From positions 1,998,001 to 2,062,000 of the forward strand of contig NZ_CP086136.1 in the NCBI RefSeq assembly GCF_017565645.3: a stretch of 64,000 bases of DNA, in the 5' to 3' direction. This DNA comes from Bradyrhizobium barranii subsp. barranii. GTDB lineage: Bacteria > Pseudomonadota > Alphaproteobacteria > Rhizobiales > Xanthobacteraceae. A program made the translations under genes and the position numbers. The first letter of the stretch is position 1. Each line of letters begins with the position of its first letter. Shown here piece by piece: positions 9,493 to 19,003 of this stretch. Below the pieces are notes generated by a model. The model was given only the letters and a program-made list of their open reading frames with translations. It was not told where the DNA came from and did not search any database.

Positions 9493-10953
9493 ATGGCGGA
9501 TTACGACCTTGCGATCATCGGCGGCGGCCTGAACGGTGTCAGCCTCGCCCGCGATGCGGCCGGCCGCGGCCTGCGGGTCATTCTGCTGGAGCAGGGCGAT
9601 CTCGGCGGCGCGGCGTCATCCGCGACGCCGCGGCTGATCCATGGCGATCTGTCGGTGCTGGAACGCCGCGGTTTTTGGCGGGTGCGCCGGGCTTTGGCCG
9701 AGCGCCGGACCTGGCTTGCCATCGCGCCGCATCTGGTCCGGCCGATGCGTTTCGTGATCCCGGCCCATTCCGAGGAGCGTCCACCCTGGCTGCTGCGCGC
9801 CGGCTTGTACCTCTATGACAGCCTCACCGGTCGGAGCGGCCTGCCTGCCGCGACCACCCTCGACATCACGCATCATCCGGTCGGCAACGCGCTGAAGCGC
9901 CCGTTCGGCACGGCTTTCGAATATTCGGACTGTGTCGTCGATGATTCCCGCCTGGTGGTGCTGACGGCGCTGGATGCCGCCGAACGTGGCGCTGCGATCC
10001 GGACCGGGGCTCGCTGTGTCCGCGCCGATCGAACCGATACATGGCGCCTCGCGGTGGTCGATCGTGGCCATCGCCGCGTGATCACGGCCCGGGCGCTGGC
10101 CAATGCCACCGGCGGCTGGACGTCGATCGTCGCAGAGACCGTGCTGCGCCAGCCGCAGCCTGCCATGGCGGCCATGCAGATGAGCCAGATCATCGTGCCG
10201 CGGCTGTTCGAGTCCGATAACGTCTACGTCTTCCAGAACAGCGATGGGCGGCTGATCTTCGCGAGCCCCTTTGAGCGCGATTTCACGTTGATCGGCACGG
10301 TCACTCGTGATTTCACCGGTGATCCCGCGATCGTGGCGATGCCTGGGGCCGACGTCAGCTATCTCTGCGAGGCGGCCAGCCGCTATTTCCGCGAGCGCGT
10401 CGCGCCCACCGACGTGGTGCGCGTGGTCTCCGGCGTCAACCTGACGCTGGCGTCCGTGCGGCGGCGCGACGGGACGACGCTGTTCCACGCGCGCCGGCGC
10501 AAGGCGCCGCTGATCACGATGTTCGGCGGCGACGTCACCACCTCGCGCCTGCGCGCCGAGCGGGCCGTGACGAAGCTGACGCCGTTCTATCCGATGTCGC
10601 CGCCCTGGACCGCCAGCGCAGCGTTGCCCGGCGGAGACTTTGCCTGGGACCGTTTCGACACCGAAGTCGACCTCGCCCGCGACCGCTGGCGCTTCCTGTC
10701 GGAGCCGCAGGCCCAGCGTCTGGTCGCGGCCTACGGCTCACGCTTGCCGGCCGTGCTCGGCGAGGCGAAGACCCGCGACGAGCTCGGCCCCGCCTTCGGC
10801 CCCGAGCTGACCGGCGCCGAAGTGCGCTATCTGATGACCCGCGAATGGGCGCGTTTTCCCGAGGATATTCTGTGGCGCCGTTCCAAGCTCGGCCTGACGA
10901 TGCCCGCGGCGGATCGCGACGCGCTGGCCATGTTCATGGCGAATGTGAGCTAG
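9493..10953 (+). CDS. glpD: glycerol-3-phosphate dehydrogenase (FAD)
   Basis: This 486-residue flavoprotein oxidises glycerol-3-phosphate to dihydroxyacetone phosphate and passes electrons to quinone at the inner membrane. The FAD loop IIGGGLNGVSLARDAAGRG (residues 8-26) and the family block SATPRLIHGDLSVLE (about 43-57) are clear. GlpD usually has LIHGGLRYLE here, so the loop is slightly divergent. Length fits the family, including the C-terminal cap with YLMTREWARFPEDILWRRSKLGL. It is alone between a family A repeat and a family B repeat; glpR and glpK are not in the window. Confidence 0.9.
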   Translation: MADYDLAIIGGGLNGVSLARDAAGRGLRVILLEQGDLGGAASSATPRLIHGDLSVLERRGFWRVRRALAERRTWLAIAPHLVRPMRFVIPAHSEERPPWLLRAGLYLYDSLTGRSGLPAATTLDITHHPVGNALKRPFGTAFEYSDCVVDDSRLVVLTALDAAERGAAIRTGARCVRADRTDTWRLAVVDRGHRRVITARALANATGGWTSIVAETVLRQPQPAMAAMQMSQIIVPRLFESDNVYVFQNSDGRLIFASPFERDFTLIGTVTRDFTGDPAIVAMPGADVSYLCEAASRYFRERVAPTDVVRVVSGVNLTLASVRRRDGTTLFHARRRKAPLITMFGGDVTTSRLRAERAVTKLTPFYPMSPPWTASAALPGGDFAWDRFDTEVDLARDRWRFLSEPQAQRLVAAYGSRLPAVLGEAKTRDELGPAFGPELTGAEVRYLMTREWARFPEDILWRRSKLGLTMPAADRDALAMFMANVS

Positions 10954-10957
10954 TGGC

Positions 10958-11044
10958 GTAGCCCGGATGGAGCGAAGCGCAATCCGGGAAAGTCTCACCA
11001 CCGATGGACCGTCCCGGATTACGCTTGCGCTCCATCCGGGCTAC
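10958..11044. repeat. REP-like inverted repeat, family B, copy 1
   Basis: Outer arms GTAGCCCGGATGGAGCG and its reverse complement flank inner arms AATCCGGG and CCCGGATT, giving an 87-base palindromic unit. A second copy is at 23204-23285. It lies just after glpD. Confidence 0.9.
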
Positions 11045-11132
11045 GGGACTGCAGTGGAAGTTACCCCCCGAACCGGTTGAGCTGGGGACGATCGGCCGCT
11101 AGCGTGCGGCGGAATCGGGGTTGGCAGGGACC

Positions 11133-12290
11133 ATGACGGACGAATTGCCCAAGATAGACGCCGGCGCGGATGCGCTTCCCGCGGCGGGGCAGCCGCTGCT
11201 GCGCATCGAGGGCGTCGCCAAGACGTTCGGGACGTTCCGGGCCGTGGACGGCGTGTCGCTCGACATCAAGGCCGGCGAGTTCTTTGCGCTGCTCGGGCCC
11301 AGCGGCTGCGGCAAGACCACGCTGCTGCGCATGCTCGCCGGGTTCGAGGCCCCGGACGAGGGACGCATCCTGCTCGGCGGCCGGGACATCGCGCAGGCGC
11401 TGCCGCATGAACGCCCGATCAACATGATGTTCCAGAACTACGCGCTGTTTCCGCATCTCTCCGTGCGTGACAACATCGCCTTCGGCCTGAAGCGGGCCGG
11501 CATGGCGCGTGCCGACATCGCCACGCGCGCGGCGGAAATGATTGCGCTGGTGAAGCTCGAGGGGCTGGAGAAACGCAGGCCCGACCAGCTCTCCGGCGGT
11601 CAGCGTCAGCGCGTGGCGCTGGCGCGTGCATTGGCGCGCCGGCCGCAGCTTCTGCTGCTCGACGAGCCGCTGGCCGCGCTGGACAAGAAGCTGCGCGAGA
11701 GCACGCAGGGCGAGCTGATGGAGCTGCAGCGCCGGCTCGGCATGACCTTCATCATCGTCACCCACGATCAGGAGGAAGCCATGACCATGGCGAGCCGGAT
11801 CGGCGTGATGAAGGCCGGGAGGCTCGCCCAGGTCGCGAGCCCCCGTGAACTCTACGAAGCGCCGCGCTCGCGCTGGATCGCGGAGTTCGTCGGCGACATC
11901 AATCTGTTCGACGGCGAGTCCAAATTGCGCGACGGCCATCGTCTGATCATTGGCACGCGTGATGCGGGTGCGCTGGTGGTGGCCGAGCCGCGCGAAGGCG
12001 TCGGCGCGGGAAAATTGTCGGTCGCGATCCGCCCCGAGAAGGTCAAGCTGTCGCGTCGCGGCCCGGTGAGCGAGGCCGGTCGTGAGACGGCGATCAACAG
12101 CCTGGACGGCGTGGTCGCCGACATCTGTTATCTCGGCGGCACCACTACCTACAAGGTGAAGCTCGATGCCGGCGGAATCGTGCAGGCGTCGGTCCCCAAC
12201 AGCGCGCGCCTCGACGTCGACGCCTACAGCCTGAACCAGCGTGTCGTCGCCTGGTTCACGCCCGACGACTGCATGGTGCTGCAATCATGA
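11133..12290 (+). CDS. ABC transporter ATPase, polyamine type (PotA-like)
   Basis: This 385-residue cytoplasmic ATPase energises the two permeases encoded downstream. It shows Walker A GPSGCGKTT, the Q-loop in NMMFQNYALFPH, the signature LSGGQRQRVALARAL and Walker B LLLLDEPLAALD. A C-terminal TOBE-type regulatory domain (about 280-385) places it in the PotA/CysA-like subgroup. The ATG at 11133 has AGGGA five bases upstream; a TTG four codons earlier is less likely. It overlaps the first permease by four bases. No periplasmic binding protein is encoded next to it, so the substrate (putrescine, spermidine or similar) is inferred from family only. Confidence 0.88.
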   Translation: MTDELPKIDAGADALPAAGQPLLRIEGVAKTFGTFRAVDGVSLDIKAGEFFALLGPSGCGKTTLLRMLAGFEAPDEGRILLGGRDIAQALPHERPINMMFQNYALFPHLSVRDNIAFGLKRAGMARADIATRAAEMIALVKLEGLEKRRPDQLSGGQRQRVALARALARRPQLLLLDEPLAALDKKLRESTQGELMELQRRLGMTFIIVTHDQEEAMTMASRIGVMKAGRLAQVASPRELYEAPRSRWIAEFVGDINLFDGESKLRDGHRLIIGTRDAGALVVAEPREGVGAGKLSVAIRPEKVKLSRRGPVSEAGRETAINSLDGVVADICYLGGTTTYKVKLDAGGIVQASVPNSARLDVDAYSLNQRVVAWFTPDDCMVLQS

Positions 12291-13201
12291 GCTCGCGCCG
12301 CATCTTCGCAAGACCGGCGCGCTTTGCCGCGATCGCGCCCTATGTCTGGATGCTGCTGTTCTTCCTGGTGCCGTTCGGCTTCGTGCTCAAGATCAGCCTG
12401 TCGCAGACAGCGATCGCACAGCCGCCTTACGAGCCGGTGTTCGACCTGATGGCGGGATGGGAGGCGCTCAAGGCAGCGTTCGCCGCGCTGTCGATCGACA
12501 ATTTCAAGCTGCTCGCCTCAGACGACATCTACGTGTTCGCCTATGTGCGCAGCCTCACCGTCGCCGTCACCGCGACTGCGCTATTGCTCGTGATCGGCTA
12601 TCCCATCGCCTATGGCATGGCGCGGTTGCCGAAGCGCTGGCAGGCGGTGGCGATGGTGCTGGTGATCGTGCCGTTCTGGACCTCGTTCCTGATCCGCATC
12701 TACGCGTGGATCAACATCCTCCAGCATGACGGCCTGCTGAACCAGATCCTGCTCGCGCTGCACCTGGTCAGCCAGCCGGTGGTGTGGCTCTCGACCGACA
12801 CCGCGATGTATATCGGCATCGTCTATTCCTATCTGCCATTCATGATTCTGCCGCTCTACGCCACGCTCGCGAAAATGGAGCCGGTGCTGGAGGAGGCGGC
12901 CTCTGATCTCGGCGCGCCGCCCTGGCAGGTGTTCTGGCTCGTCACCTTCCCGCTGTCGCTGCCCGGCGTCGGCGCGGGCGTGCTGCTGTGCTTCATCCCC
13001 ATCGTGGGCGAGTTCGTGATCCCGGACCTTCTGGCCGGCTCCAATTCGCTGATGATCGGCCAGACCCTGTGGCTCGAATTCTTCACCAACAAGGACTGGC
13101 CGGTGGCCTCCGCGGCGGCGATCGTGCTGCTGGTGGTGCTGCTGGTGCCGCTGCTGCTGTACGAACGCCTGCAGAAGCGGCAGCTGGAACAGGGGCGCTG
13201 A
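12287..13201 (+). CDS. ABC transporter permease, PotB/PotH type
   Basis: An inner-membrane permease of 304 residues with six predicted spans. The cytoplasmic coupling loop EEAASDLGAPPWQVFWLVTFPL (the EAA motif, about residues 204-225) contacts the ATPase. Its ATG overlaps the ATPase stop (ATGA), and the next permease starts four bases after it ends, so the three genes form one tight operon. The pattern VPFWTSFLIRIYAWINIL is typical of polyamine-type permeases. Confidence 0.9.
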   Translation: MSSRRIFARPARFAAIAPYVWMLLFFLVPFGFVLKISLSQTAIAQPPYEPVFDLMAGWEALKAAFAALSIDNFKLLASDDIYVFAYVRSLTVAVTATALLLVIGYPIAYGMARLPKRWQAVAMVLVIVPFWTSFLIRIYAWINILQHDGLLNQILLALHLVSQPVVWLSTDTAMYIGIVYSYLPFMILPLYATLAKMEPVLEEAASDLGAPPWQVFWLVTFPLSLPGVGAGVLLCFIPIVGEFVIPDLLAGSNSLMIGQTLWLEFFTNKDWPVASAAAIVLLVVLLVPLLLYERLQKRQLEQGR

Positions 13202-13205
13202 AGCG

Positions 13206-14018
13206 ATGCGCAAGGTCTCCCGCCTGTCCCGCTTCAACATCGCCTCGCTCGCATTGGGCCTGGCATTCCTCTATCTGCCGATCCTCATCCTCGTCATCTA
13301 CTCCTTCAATGCCTCGCGGCTGGTGACAGTGTGGGGCGGCTGGTCGCTCCGCTGGTACCACGAGTTCTTCAATGACCGCGCCATGATCGAGGCGGCCTGG
13401 ATGAGCCTGCGGGTCGCGGTCTCCTCAGCGACCATCGCCACGCTGCTCGGCACGCTCGCAGCCGTTGCGCTGTCGCGCGGCGAGCGGTTTCGCGGGCGCA
13501 CGCTGTTCTCGGGCATGCTCTACGCGCCGCTGGTGATGCCGGAGGTGATCACCGGATTGTCGCTACTGCTGCTGTTCGTCGCGCTCAACGCCGAGCGCGG
13601 CTTCTGGACGGTGACGATCGCCCACACCACGCTGACGATGTGCTTCGTCGCGGTGGTCGTGCAGTCCCGCCTCGGCTCGCTTGACCGTTCGCTGGAGGAG
13701 GCGGCGATGGACCTCGGCTGCAACCCGGTTCGCGCGTTCGTCGCCGTGACGCTGCCGCTGATCGCGCCCGCGATCGTGGCGGGCTGGATGCTGGCCTTCA
13801 CGCTGTCGCTCGACGATCTCGTGATCGCGAGTTTCACCACCGGCCCCGGCTCGGCGACGCTGCCGATCCGGATCTATTCCGAGGTGCGGCTCGGCGTGAA
13901 GCCCGAGATCAACGCGATCTGCACGCTGGTGATCGCCCTGATCGCGGTGGTCATCGTCATCGCCTCGCTTGCCTCGAAACTCTCGAGCTCGCAGGGCGAG
14001 AGCGCGGCGCCGCTGTAG
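13206..14018 (+). CDS. ABC transporter permease, PotC/PotI type
   Basis: The partner permease, 270 residues with six predicted spans and the EAA loop EEAAMDLGCNPVRAFVAVTLPL around residues 165-186. FTLSLDDLVIASFTTGPGSATLPIRIYSEVRLG is characteristic of PotC/PotI proteins. It would pair with the preceding permease to form the channel. It is followed 13 bases later by a small membrane protein gene that may be co-transcribed. Confidence 0.9.
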   Translation: MRKVSRLSRFNIASLALGLAFLYLPILILVIYSFNASRLVTVWGGWSLRWYHEFFNDRAMIEAAWMSLRVAVSSATIATLLGTLAAVALSRGERFRGRTLFSGMLYAPLVMPEVITGLSLLLLFVALNAERGFWTVTIAHTTLTMCFVAVVVQSRLGSLDRSLEEAAMDLGCNPVRAFVAVTLPLIAPAIVAGWMLAFTLSLDDLVIASFTTGPGSATLPIRIYSEVRLGVKPEINAICTLVIALIAVVIVIASLASKLSSSQGESAAPL

Positions 14019-14031
14019 GCGAGGAGCAATC

Positions 14032-14529
14032 ATGACATTCGCCTACCAGATACTGATCCATACGCCGGTCTGGGTCTGGATGCTGCTCGCCTATCTGGTG
14101 TGGCAGGGCGTTCAGGCGATGCAGCCGCGCACGACGCCGATCTGGCGCGCGTTGATCGTGCCGGTCGTATTCATCGTCTGGGGGATTTCGCGGCTCGGCT
14201 TCGGCCACCAAGACAGCGTTTGGCCGCTGGTCGCATGGATCGCAGCCGCGCTGGTGCTGCTGCCTCTTGGCATGCTGACGCCGCGCCCGTTCGACGTCGA
14301 TCACACGACCGGGCAGATCATCCGTCCGGGCAGTCCATTTGGTCTGGTCCGCAACCTGATTGTCTTCGCCTCGCAATATGCGGTCGGCGTGATCTCGGCG
14401 ATCGATGCGGGCGATCGCGCGCTGGCGATCGTCGCCGGCCGCGCCATCTCGGGCGCGACCGCCGGCTACTTCATCGGCTCGACGATCGCCCTGCTGGTCG
14501 CGTATCGACGCAAGAGCGCGGAGAGATGA
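14032..14529 (+). CDS. small multi-span membrane protein, unknown function
   Basis: A 165-residue hydrophobic protein with four or five predicted membrane helices, starting MTFAYQILIHTPVWVWMLL. A DUF6622-like assignment is possible but I am not certain of it. The start at 14032 has GAGGAG nine bases upstream; the in-frame extension back to 13969 overlaps the permease and is not credible. It follows the Pot-like operon by 13 bases. Its stop codon directly abuts the stop of the convergent gene, with no room for a terminator. Confidence 0.75.
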   Translation: MTFAYQILIHTPVWVWMLLAYLVWQGVQAMQPRTTPIWRALIVPVVFIVWGISRLGFGHQDSVWPLVAWIAAALVLLPLGMLTPRPFDVDHTTGQIIRPGSPFGLVRNLIVFASQYAVGVISAIDAGDRALAIVAGRAISGATAGYFIGSTIALLVAYRRKSAER

Positions 14530-15414
14530 TCAGCGTGACCGGGTTGCGCGTTTCGCGGCCTTGGTGCCTATAGAACGCGACCGCGTCGCGGAGGCCGCGA
14601 TGGGCCCCGCATATCGCGCGCGCACCGCGCCCTGCATCGCGGATCCGAGCTGCCGCAGCGCGAGGCTGTCGAGCGGAAACTCGAGCAGGATGTGAATCAG
14701 GCTCAGCGCCAGCAGGAAGGTGAAGCCGAAAGCGTAGTCGTAGAAGTAGAGCGCGGTGGAGGCGGCGCTTGCGGCGGCCATCGCCGCCAGCCGCGCCTTG
14801 GGCACCTCAGTCCAGCGGATGATGTCGGCTTTGATGAACCAGTTGAGGTAGTGGTAGGTGTAGACGAAGGCGAGCAGGCTCGTCAGCCGGGTGTCGAGGA
14901 CGAGGCCGGGGACTCCGAACAGCCGGCCCAGCGCCGGACCGACATTGCCGAAATAGTCCTGTCCGACCCGGGCAAAGCTCGGGATCCGGATTTCGGCCGT
15001 TGGCGGCAGCAACAGGATCGTGGCGACCGCGAGCAGATAGACGACCACCAGCGCAGCCTGCACGCGGCTGCCCGACCGGTGCGCGCCGAGCACCATGAAG
15101 ATCAGCGTGAACAGCGAGACGTGGATCAGGGTCGGAATCAGGATACCGATGACCGCAAGCGACGATCCGCTCGAATACATGATCGCGGACAGGGCGATCG
15201 CCACCATGAACAGCAGCATGCTCTCGATCGCGGAGGTGGTGGCTGCCAGCATGGCGCAGACGACCAGCGCGCCCCACATCGCAAGGCCGAACCACGAGGC
15301 GTTGTCGATCAGCACCGCGACCACGGCGACGATCGCGAGCACCGCCGCGATCCCGCGGTGGGGCAGATAATAGCTGCGATCGTGCATCTGCGAGGTTAGA
15401 GCAGGCGTGGACAA
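14530..15414 (-). CDS. multi-span membrane protein, unknown function
   Basis: A 294-residue inner-membrane protein with about eight hydrophobic helices, such as IAAVLAIVAVVAVLI, ALVVCAMLAATT and LIHVSLFTLIFMVLGAHR. It ends in a basic Arg/Ala/Thr-rich tail. I do not recognise the family. FVYTYHYLNWFIKADIIRWTEVPK is the most distinctive hydrophilic stretch. A Met at 15387 is an alternative start. It converges on the previous gene with no intergenic bases. Confidence 0.7.
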   Translation of the reverse strand: MSTPALTSQMHDRSYYLPHRGIAAVLAIVAVVAVLIDNASWFGLAMWGALVVCAMLAATTSAIESMLLFMVAIALSAIMYSSGSSLAVIGILIPTLIHVSLFTLIFMVLGAHRSGSRVQAALVVVYLLAVATILLLPPTAEIRIPSFARVGQDYFGNVGPALGRLFGVPGLVLDTRLTSLLAFVYTYHYLNWFIKADIIRWTEVPKARLAAMAAASAASTALYFYDYAFGFTFLLALSLIHILLEFPLDSLALRQLGSAMQGAVRARYAGPIAASATRSRSIGTKAAKRATRSR

Positions 15415-15472
15415 CCCGCAATTGTCCGCGTTGTCGCTCGAACGTCCTGCTTGTGGCGACGCGATGCGTCCC

Positions 15473-15572
15473 GAAGCGTTTCCGAGCGAAGTGGATACCG
15501 GTTCGCGTAAGGAAAACGCGTCAAAGCAGGAATCGAAAGCCCCGTTCCGATTCCATCGGAACGAGGCTCTCG
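15473..15572. repeat. dispersed palindromic repeat, family A, copy 2
   Basis: A second copy of the repeat at 9356-9458, with GTGGATACCGGTTCGCG and a terminal hairpin (CGTTCCGATT with ATCGGAACG). It lies between the start of the membrane gene and the 3' end of the sugar permease operon. Confidence 0.85.
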
Positions 15573-15576
15573 ATTG

Positions 15577-16443
15577 TCAGGACTTCACCGCGCCCGCCGT
15601 GAGCCCGCCCACCATGTAGCGGCGGAAGGCGTAGTAGACCGCGGCCGGCGGCAGCGCGTAAATGAAGCCGGTGGTCATCAACAGCTCCCAGGGCGAATCG
15701 TCGGCAGCGAGGAAGTTGCCGAGCGCGACGGGGAGGGTGATCTCGCGGTCGTTGGACAGCAGCAGGAACGCGTAGAGATATTCGTTCCAGGCGAGCAGCA
15801 CCGCATAGGTGCCGATCGCGACCAGCGAGGGCATCATCAGCGGCAGGTAGACCAGGCGGAAGATCTGGAGCGTCGTGGCGCCGTCCATCACCGCGGCCTC
15901 GTCCAGCTCGACAGGCAGCTTGTCGGAGGCCTGCTTGAGCACCCAGATCGCGTAGGGGCTGGCGATCGTCACCATGGCCAGGATCAGCGACCAGTGATTG
16001 TTGAGCAGGCCGTAATTGCCCATGGTGCGGTACATCGGCACGGCGAGGAACGCCGCGGGGATGAAATAGGTGAAGAGCGCGAGGTTCAACACGGTGCGGC
16101 CGCCCGGCACCTTCAATCGCGAGATCGCGAACGCCGCGGCGGTGGCGATGAACAGCGTCAGCACGCCGACGGAGACTGCGATCACCGTCGAGTTCCAGAA
16201 CTGGATGTAGAAGTCGCGCAGGAAGTAGTGCTGCTGCTTGAACACGATCTCGAAGTTGTGGAGCGTCGGGTGATCCGGCCACAGCTTGCCCGAGAACGCG
16301 TCCTCCTTCGGGGAGATAGCGAACAGGAACATGTGGTAGATCGGAATCATCGTCCACAGGAAGACGGGAATACCGATCAGCAGCAGCCGCGCTTCGACCG
16401 CGACGTCGCGCCAGGAAAATTCGCTTACGCCGGGAAGCTTCAT
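15577..16443 (-). CDS. sugar ABC transporter permease, MalG type
   Basis: A 288-residue CUT1-family permease with six predicted membrane spans. The coupling loop is LDEAAVMDGATTLQIFRLVYLPLMMP (about 185-210), with the EAA and Gly positions of the family. It overlaps the MalF-type permease upstream by four bases. It is the last gene of a three-gene operon. No ATPase of the MalK/MsmX type is nearby, so a shared ATPase elsewhere is assumed. The sugar is unknown. Confidence 0.9.
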   Translation of the reverse strand: MKLPGVSEFSWRDVAVEARLLLIGIPVFLWTMIPIYHMFLFAISPKEDAFSGKLWPDHPTLHNFEIVFKQQHYFLRDFYIQFWNSTVIAVSVGVLTLFIATAAAFAISRLKVPGGRTVLNLALFTYFIPAAFLAVPMYRTMGNYGLLNNHWSLILAMVTIASPYAIWVLKQASDKLPVELDEAAVMDGATTLQIFRLVYLPLMMPSLVAIGTYAVLLAWNEYLYAFLLLSNDREITLPVALGNFLAADDSPWELLMTTGFIYALPPAAVYYAFRRYMVGGLTAGAVKS

Positions 16444-17312
16444 CGCGACAACCGTTTCATCATAAAGTACACGAGCGGCAGGACGAACGGCATCGCGCAG
16501 ACGATGGAGGCCATCGCCAGCGAGAGCTGGTCGAGCCGGAGATAGCGGATACCGAGCGTCGCCAGCACGTGCGTGAGGTCAGCCGGGCCACCGCCGGTGA
16601 GCAGATAGACGCTGTTGAAATCGCCGAGCGTCCAGATCATCGAGAGCAGCGTGCAGGTGATGTAGAGCGTCTGCATCGACGGCCAGGTGATGTAGCGGAA
16701 TTTCTGCCACCAGCTCGCGCCATCGACCTCGGCGGCCTCGAACAGATCGTGCGCGATCGCAAGGCGTCCGGTGATCAGGATCAGCGTCCAGAACGGCAGT
16801 GATTTCCAGATGTGCACACCGATGGCCATGCTCAGCGCCACGGCGGGGTCGTTCAGCCAGTTCGGGCCGTCATCGCCGGTGAGGGAGAAGATGAGGTGGT
16901 TGACCACGCCCCATTCGGGATTGAACATGAAGCGCACCGACAGGATGGTCGGGATCGACGGCACCGCCCAGGGCAGGATGAAGATCACCGAGAGCCATTT
17001 GATCCAGGTGCGCTGCTGCGCGAAGAAGCCGGACAGGAACAACGCGATCAGCATCTTGATATTGATGCCGATGACCAGGAAGATCAGCGTGTTGACCGCG
17101 GCGCGCGCGAAGATCGGATCGTGAAACAGCGCGACATAATTCGACGGGGCCCGCGCCAGCCACAGCCCGTAGCAGACGGGATAGACGACGAAGGCGAGGA
17201 AGACGAGCAGATAGGGCGCGAGCAGCACGATGCCCCAGACCTGCGCCGGGGTCAGCCGCGACGACAAGGGCGGAGCGGGCATCGACTGATCGCCAGAGAG
17301 CGTAATCGCCAT
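16440..17312 (-). CDS. sugar ABC transporter permease, MalF type
   Basis: A 290-residue CUT1 permease with six predicted spans and the EAA loop LFEAAEVDGASWWQKFRYITWPSM around residues 190-213. LTGGGPADLTHVLATLGIRY is the usual MalF/UgpA signature near the C-terminus. It lies 97 bases downstream of the binding-protein gene, with a strong hairpin in the gap, and overlaps the MalG-type gene. Confidence 0.9.
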   Translation of the reverse strand: MAITLSGDQSMPAPPLSSRLTPAQVWGIVLLAPYLLVFLAFVVYPVCYGLWLARAPSNYVALFHDPIFARAAVNTLIFLVIGINIKMLIALFLSGFFAQQRTWIKWLSVIFILPWAVPSIPTILSVRFMFNPEWGVVNHLIFSLTGDDGPNWLNDPAVALSMAIGVHIWKSLPFWTLILITGRLAIAHDLFEAAEVDGASWWQKFRYITWPSMQTLYITCTLLSMIWTLGDFNSVYLLTGGGPADLTHVLATLGIRYLRLDQLSLAMASIVCAMPFVLPLVYFMMKRLSR

Positions 17313-17371
17313 TCTTCAGGACTCTTTGAAAGGACTTCAGGCCGCACGAGGCGGCCGGTATTAGCGTTTCG

Positions 17372-17397
17372 CCTCTCCCCGCGCCAGCGGGGAGAGG
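17372..17397 (-). terminator. intercistronic hairpin between binding protein and permeases
   Basis: A perfect 11-bp stem (CCTCTCCCCGC and its complement) with a 4-base loop. Such stems between a binding-protein gene and its permease genes usually protect the upstream mRNA and give excess binding protein. There is no U-run. It resembles one arm of the family C repeats. Confidence 0.75.
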
Positions 17398-17409
17398 AAG
17401 AAAGAAGAT

Positions 17410-18810
17410 TTAGCCTGCAACCTGCTTGATGCGGACGATCAGCTCGTCGACGGCCTTGTCGACCGGGACCTTTTCGCTGACGACCCGGTTCATCGCCTTG
17501 GCCCAGACGTTCTCGTTGTTGAGGATCGTGAACTTCCAGTTCTTGGTGAAGTCGAACGCGGCGGTGCCGCCGGTGAACTGGGCGTAGACCGCCTTGCGGT
17601 GCTTGTCGGCCTGCCAGAACGGGCTGGCCTGGCTTTCCTTCGTCACCGGGAACCAGCGGCCGAGCGCGCCCTCGATATAGGGACGAACATTCTCTTCCTG
17701 GAGCAGGAAGCTGATGAACTGCTTGGCCTCGGCCTTGTTCTTGGCCGCGGTGAACACCAGCCCGGTCTTGACGTCGGAGCGGTAGCGGATGGTCGAACCG
17801 TCGGGCGCCTTCGGGAAGGACGCCGTGACGATGTCCTGCTCATAGGCCTTCTTGCCGGCGTCGCGTTGCTCCTGCGTGAGCGCCTGGTTCTGCGAGTCCT
17901 CGAACCACTTCGCCGCGATCGAGATCGTGAAGTTGTGGGTCATCACGATGGTCTTGTTGTGGAAGGCGACGTTGTTGTCGGGGTCCTTCCAGGTTGTGGA
18001 GGAGGGCGGCGTGCAGCCCTTGATATAGGTGTCGGTGTAATCCTTCAGCGCGCTGATCAGATTCTCACGCACCTTGGGATCGTCGACCAGGAGCTTGCCG
18101 TCGTCGTCGACCAGCTTGACGTGATAGGCGTCCATGAAGGTGTAGAACGACTGGAAGGCGTCGGTGGATTCAACGCCCATCGGCTGGCCGACGCCGTAGA
18201 TGCGCTGGCCGGTGGCTTTACGGATACCCGGCTGCACCTTGTCGCACCAGAACGTCCAGTAGCCCGCCCAGTCGGTCGGGATGTCGGCGAGCTTGAAGCC
18301 GGCCTTCTCCAGCATGTCGTTCCAGATCTCGACATGCATGCTCTGCTGCTTCAGCGGGAAGCCGTAATAGGCCTTCTTCTTGGTGACGTCGTTATAGAGG
18401 ATCGACGCGTCCAGCGTGTTCTGCACGAACCGGCCCTTGATCGGCTCCATGACGTCCGTGAGGTCCTCGAGCTTGCCCTCATAGGCCCACTTGCCCTGCG
18501 CCTGCACGTCGTAGGAATCGGAATAGGCGACATCGGGCACAGTGCCGGCATCGAGCGCGGCCACCGTCTTCGGAATCATGTCCTGGATCGCGTACTGCGA
18601 CAATTCGACCTTGATGCCGGTCTTGGCTTCGAACTTCTTGATCGTCTCGATCAGTGCGTCGTCTTCGGACCGATAGAAGCCCTTGCCCCACCAGACCGTG
18701 ATCGTCTTCTGCTGCGCAAAGGCGGGTGCAGTGGCCGCAAAAAGCCCAACCGCAGCGACCGCCAATGAAACTGCGCCAATAACCTTGGATCTCACGTTTT
18801 TCTCCCTCAA
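17410..18810 (-). CDS. sugar ABC transporter substrate-binding protein
   Basis: A 466-residue periplasmic binding protein of the extracellular family 1 type. It has a Sec signal peptide, with likely cleavage after APAFA near residue 32. The mature part begins QQKTITVWWGKGFY, with a type 1 domain pattern (TIKKFEAKTGIKVELSQY). It is the first gene of the operon, ahead of two CUT1 permeases, so expression from the promoter upstream of 18810 drives all three. The ligand cannot be told from sequence. Confidence 0.9.
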   Translation of the reverse strand: MREKNVRSKVIGAVSLAVAAVGLFAATAPAFAQQKTITVWWGKGFYRSEDDALIETIKKFEAKTGIKVELSQYAIQDMIPKTVAALDAGTVPDVAYSDSYDVQAQGKWAYEGKLEDLTDVMEPIKGRFVQNTLDASILYNDVTKKKAYYGFPLKQQSMHVEIWNDMLEKAGFKLADIPTDWAGYWTFWCDKVQPGIRKATGQRIYGVGQPMGVESTDAFQSFYTFMDAYHVKLVDDDGKLLVDDPKVRENLISALKDYTDTYIKGCTPPSSTTWKDPDNNVAFHNKTIVMTHNFTISIAAKWFEDSQNQALTQEQRDAGKKAYEQDIVTASFPKAPDGSTIRYRSDVKTGLVFTAAKNKAEAKQFISFLLQEENVRPYIEGALGRWFPVTKESQASPFWQADKHRKAVYAQFTGGTAAFDFTKNWKFTILNNENVWAKAMNRVVSEKVPVDKAVDELIVRIKQVAG

Positions 18811-19003
18811 ACGGCCGGTGTTTTTAACCGGTCGTATAAAACACTAGCGCATGGCCGTCAGCCGATCTAGCGGCATCTTGTCAGACCTAGGTCGTGGGGT
18901 GTCGGGCCAGCGGAGATGCTTAATCCGCGCATCGATCCAATCGCCGCATCAATTCGGCCGGATCAATTCGCGATGGTCCGGCAGCGCCGGACGATCGCCG
19001 TCC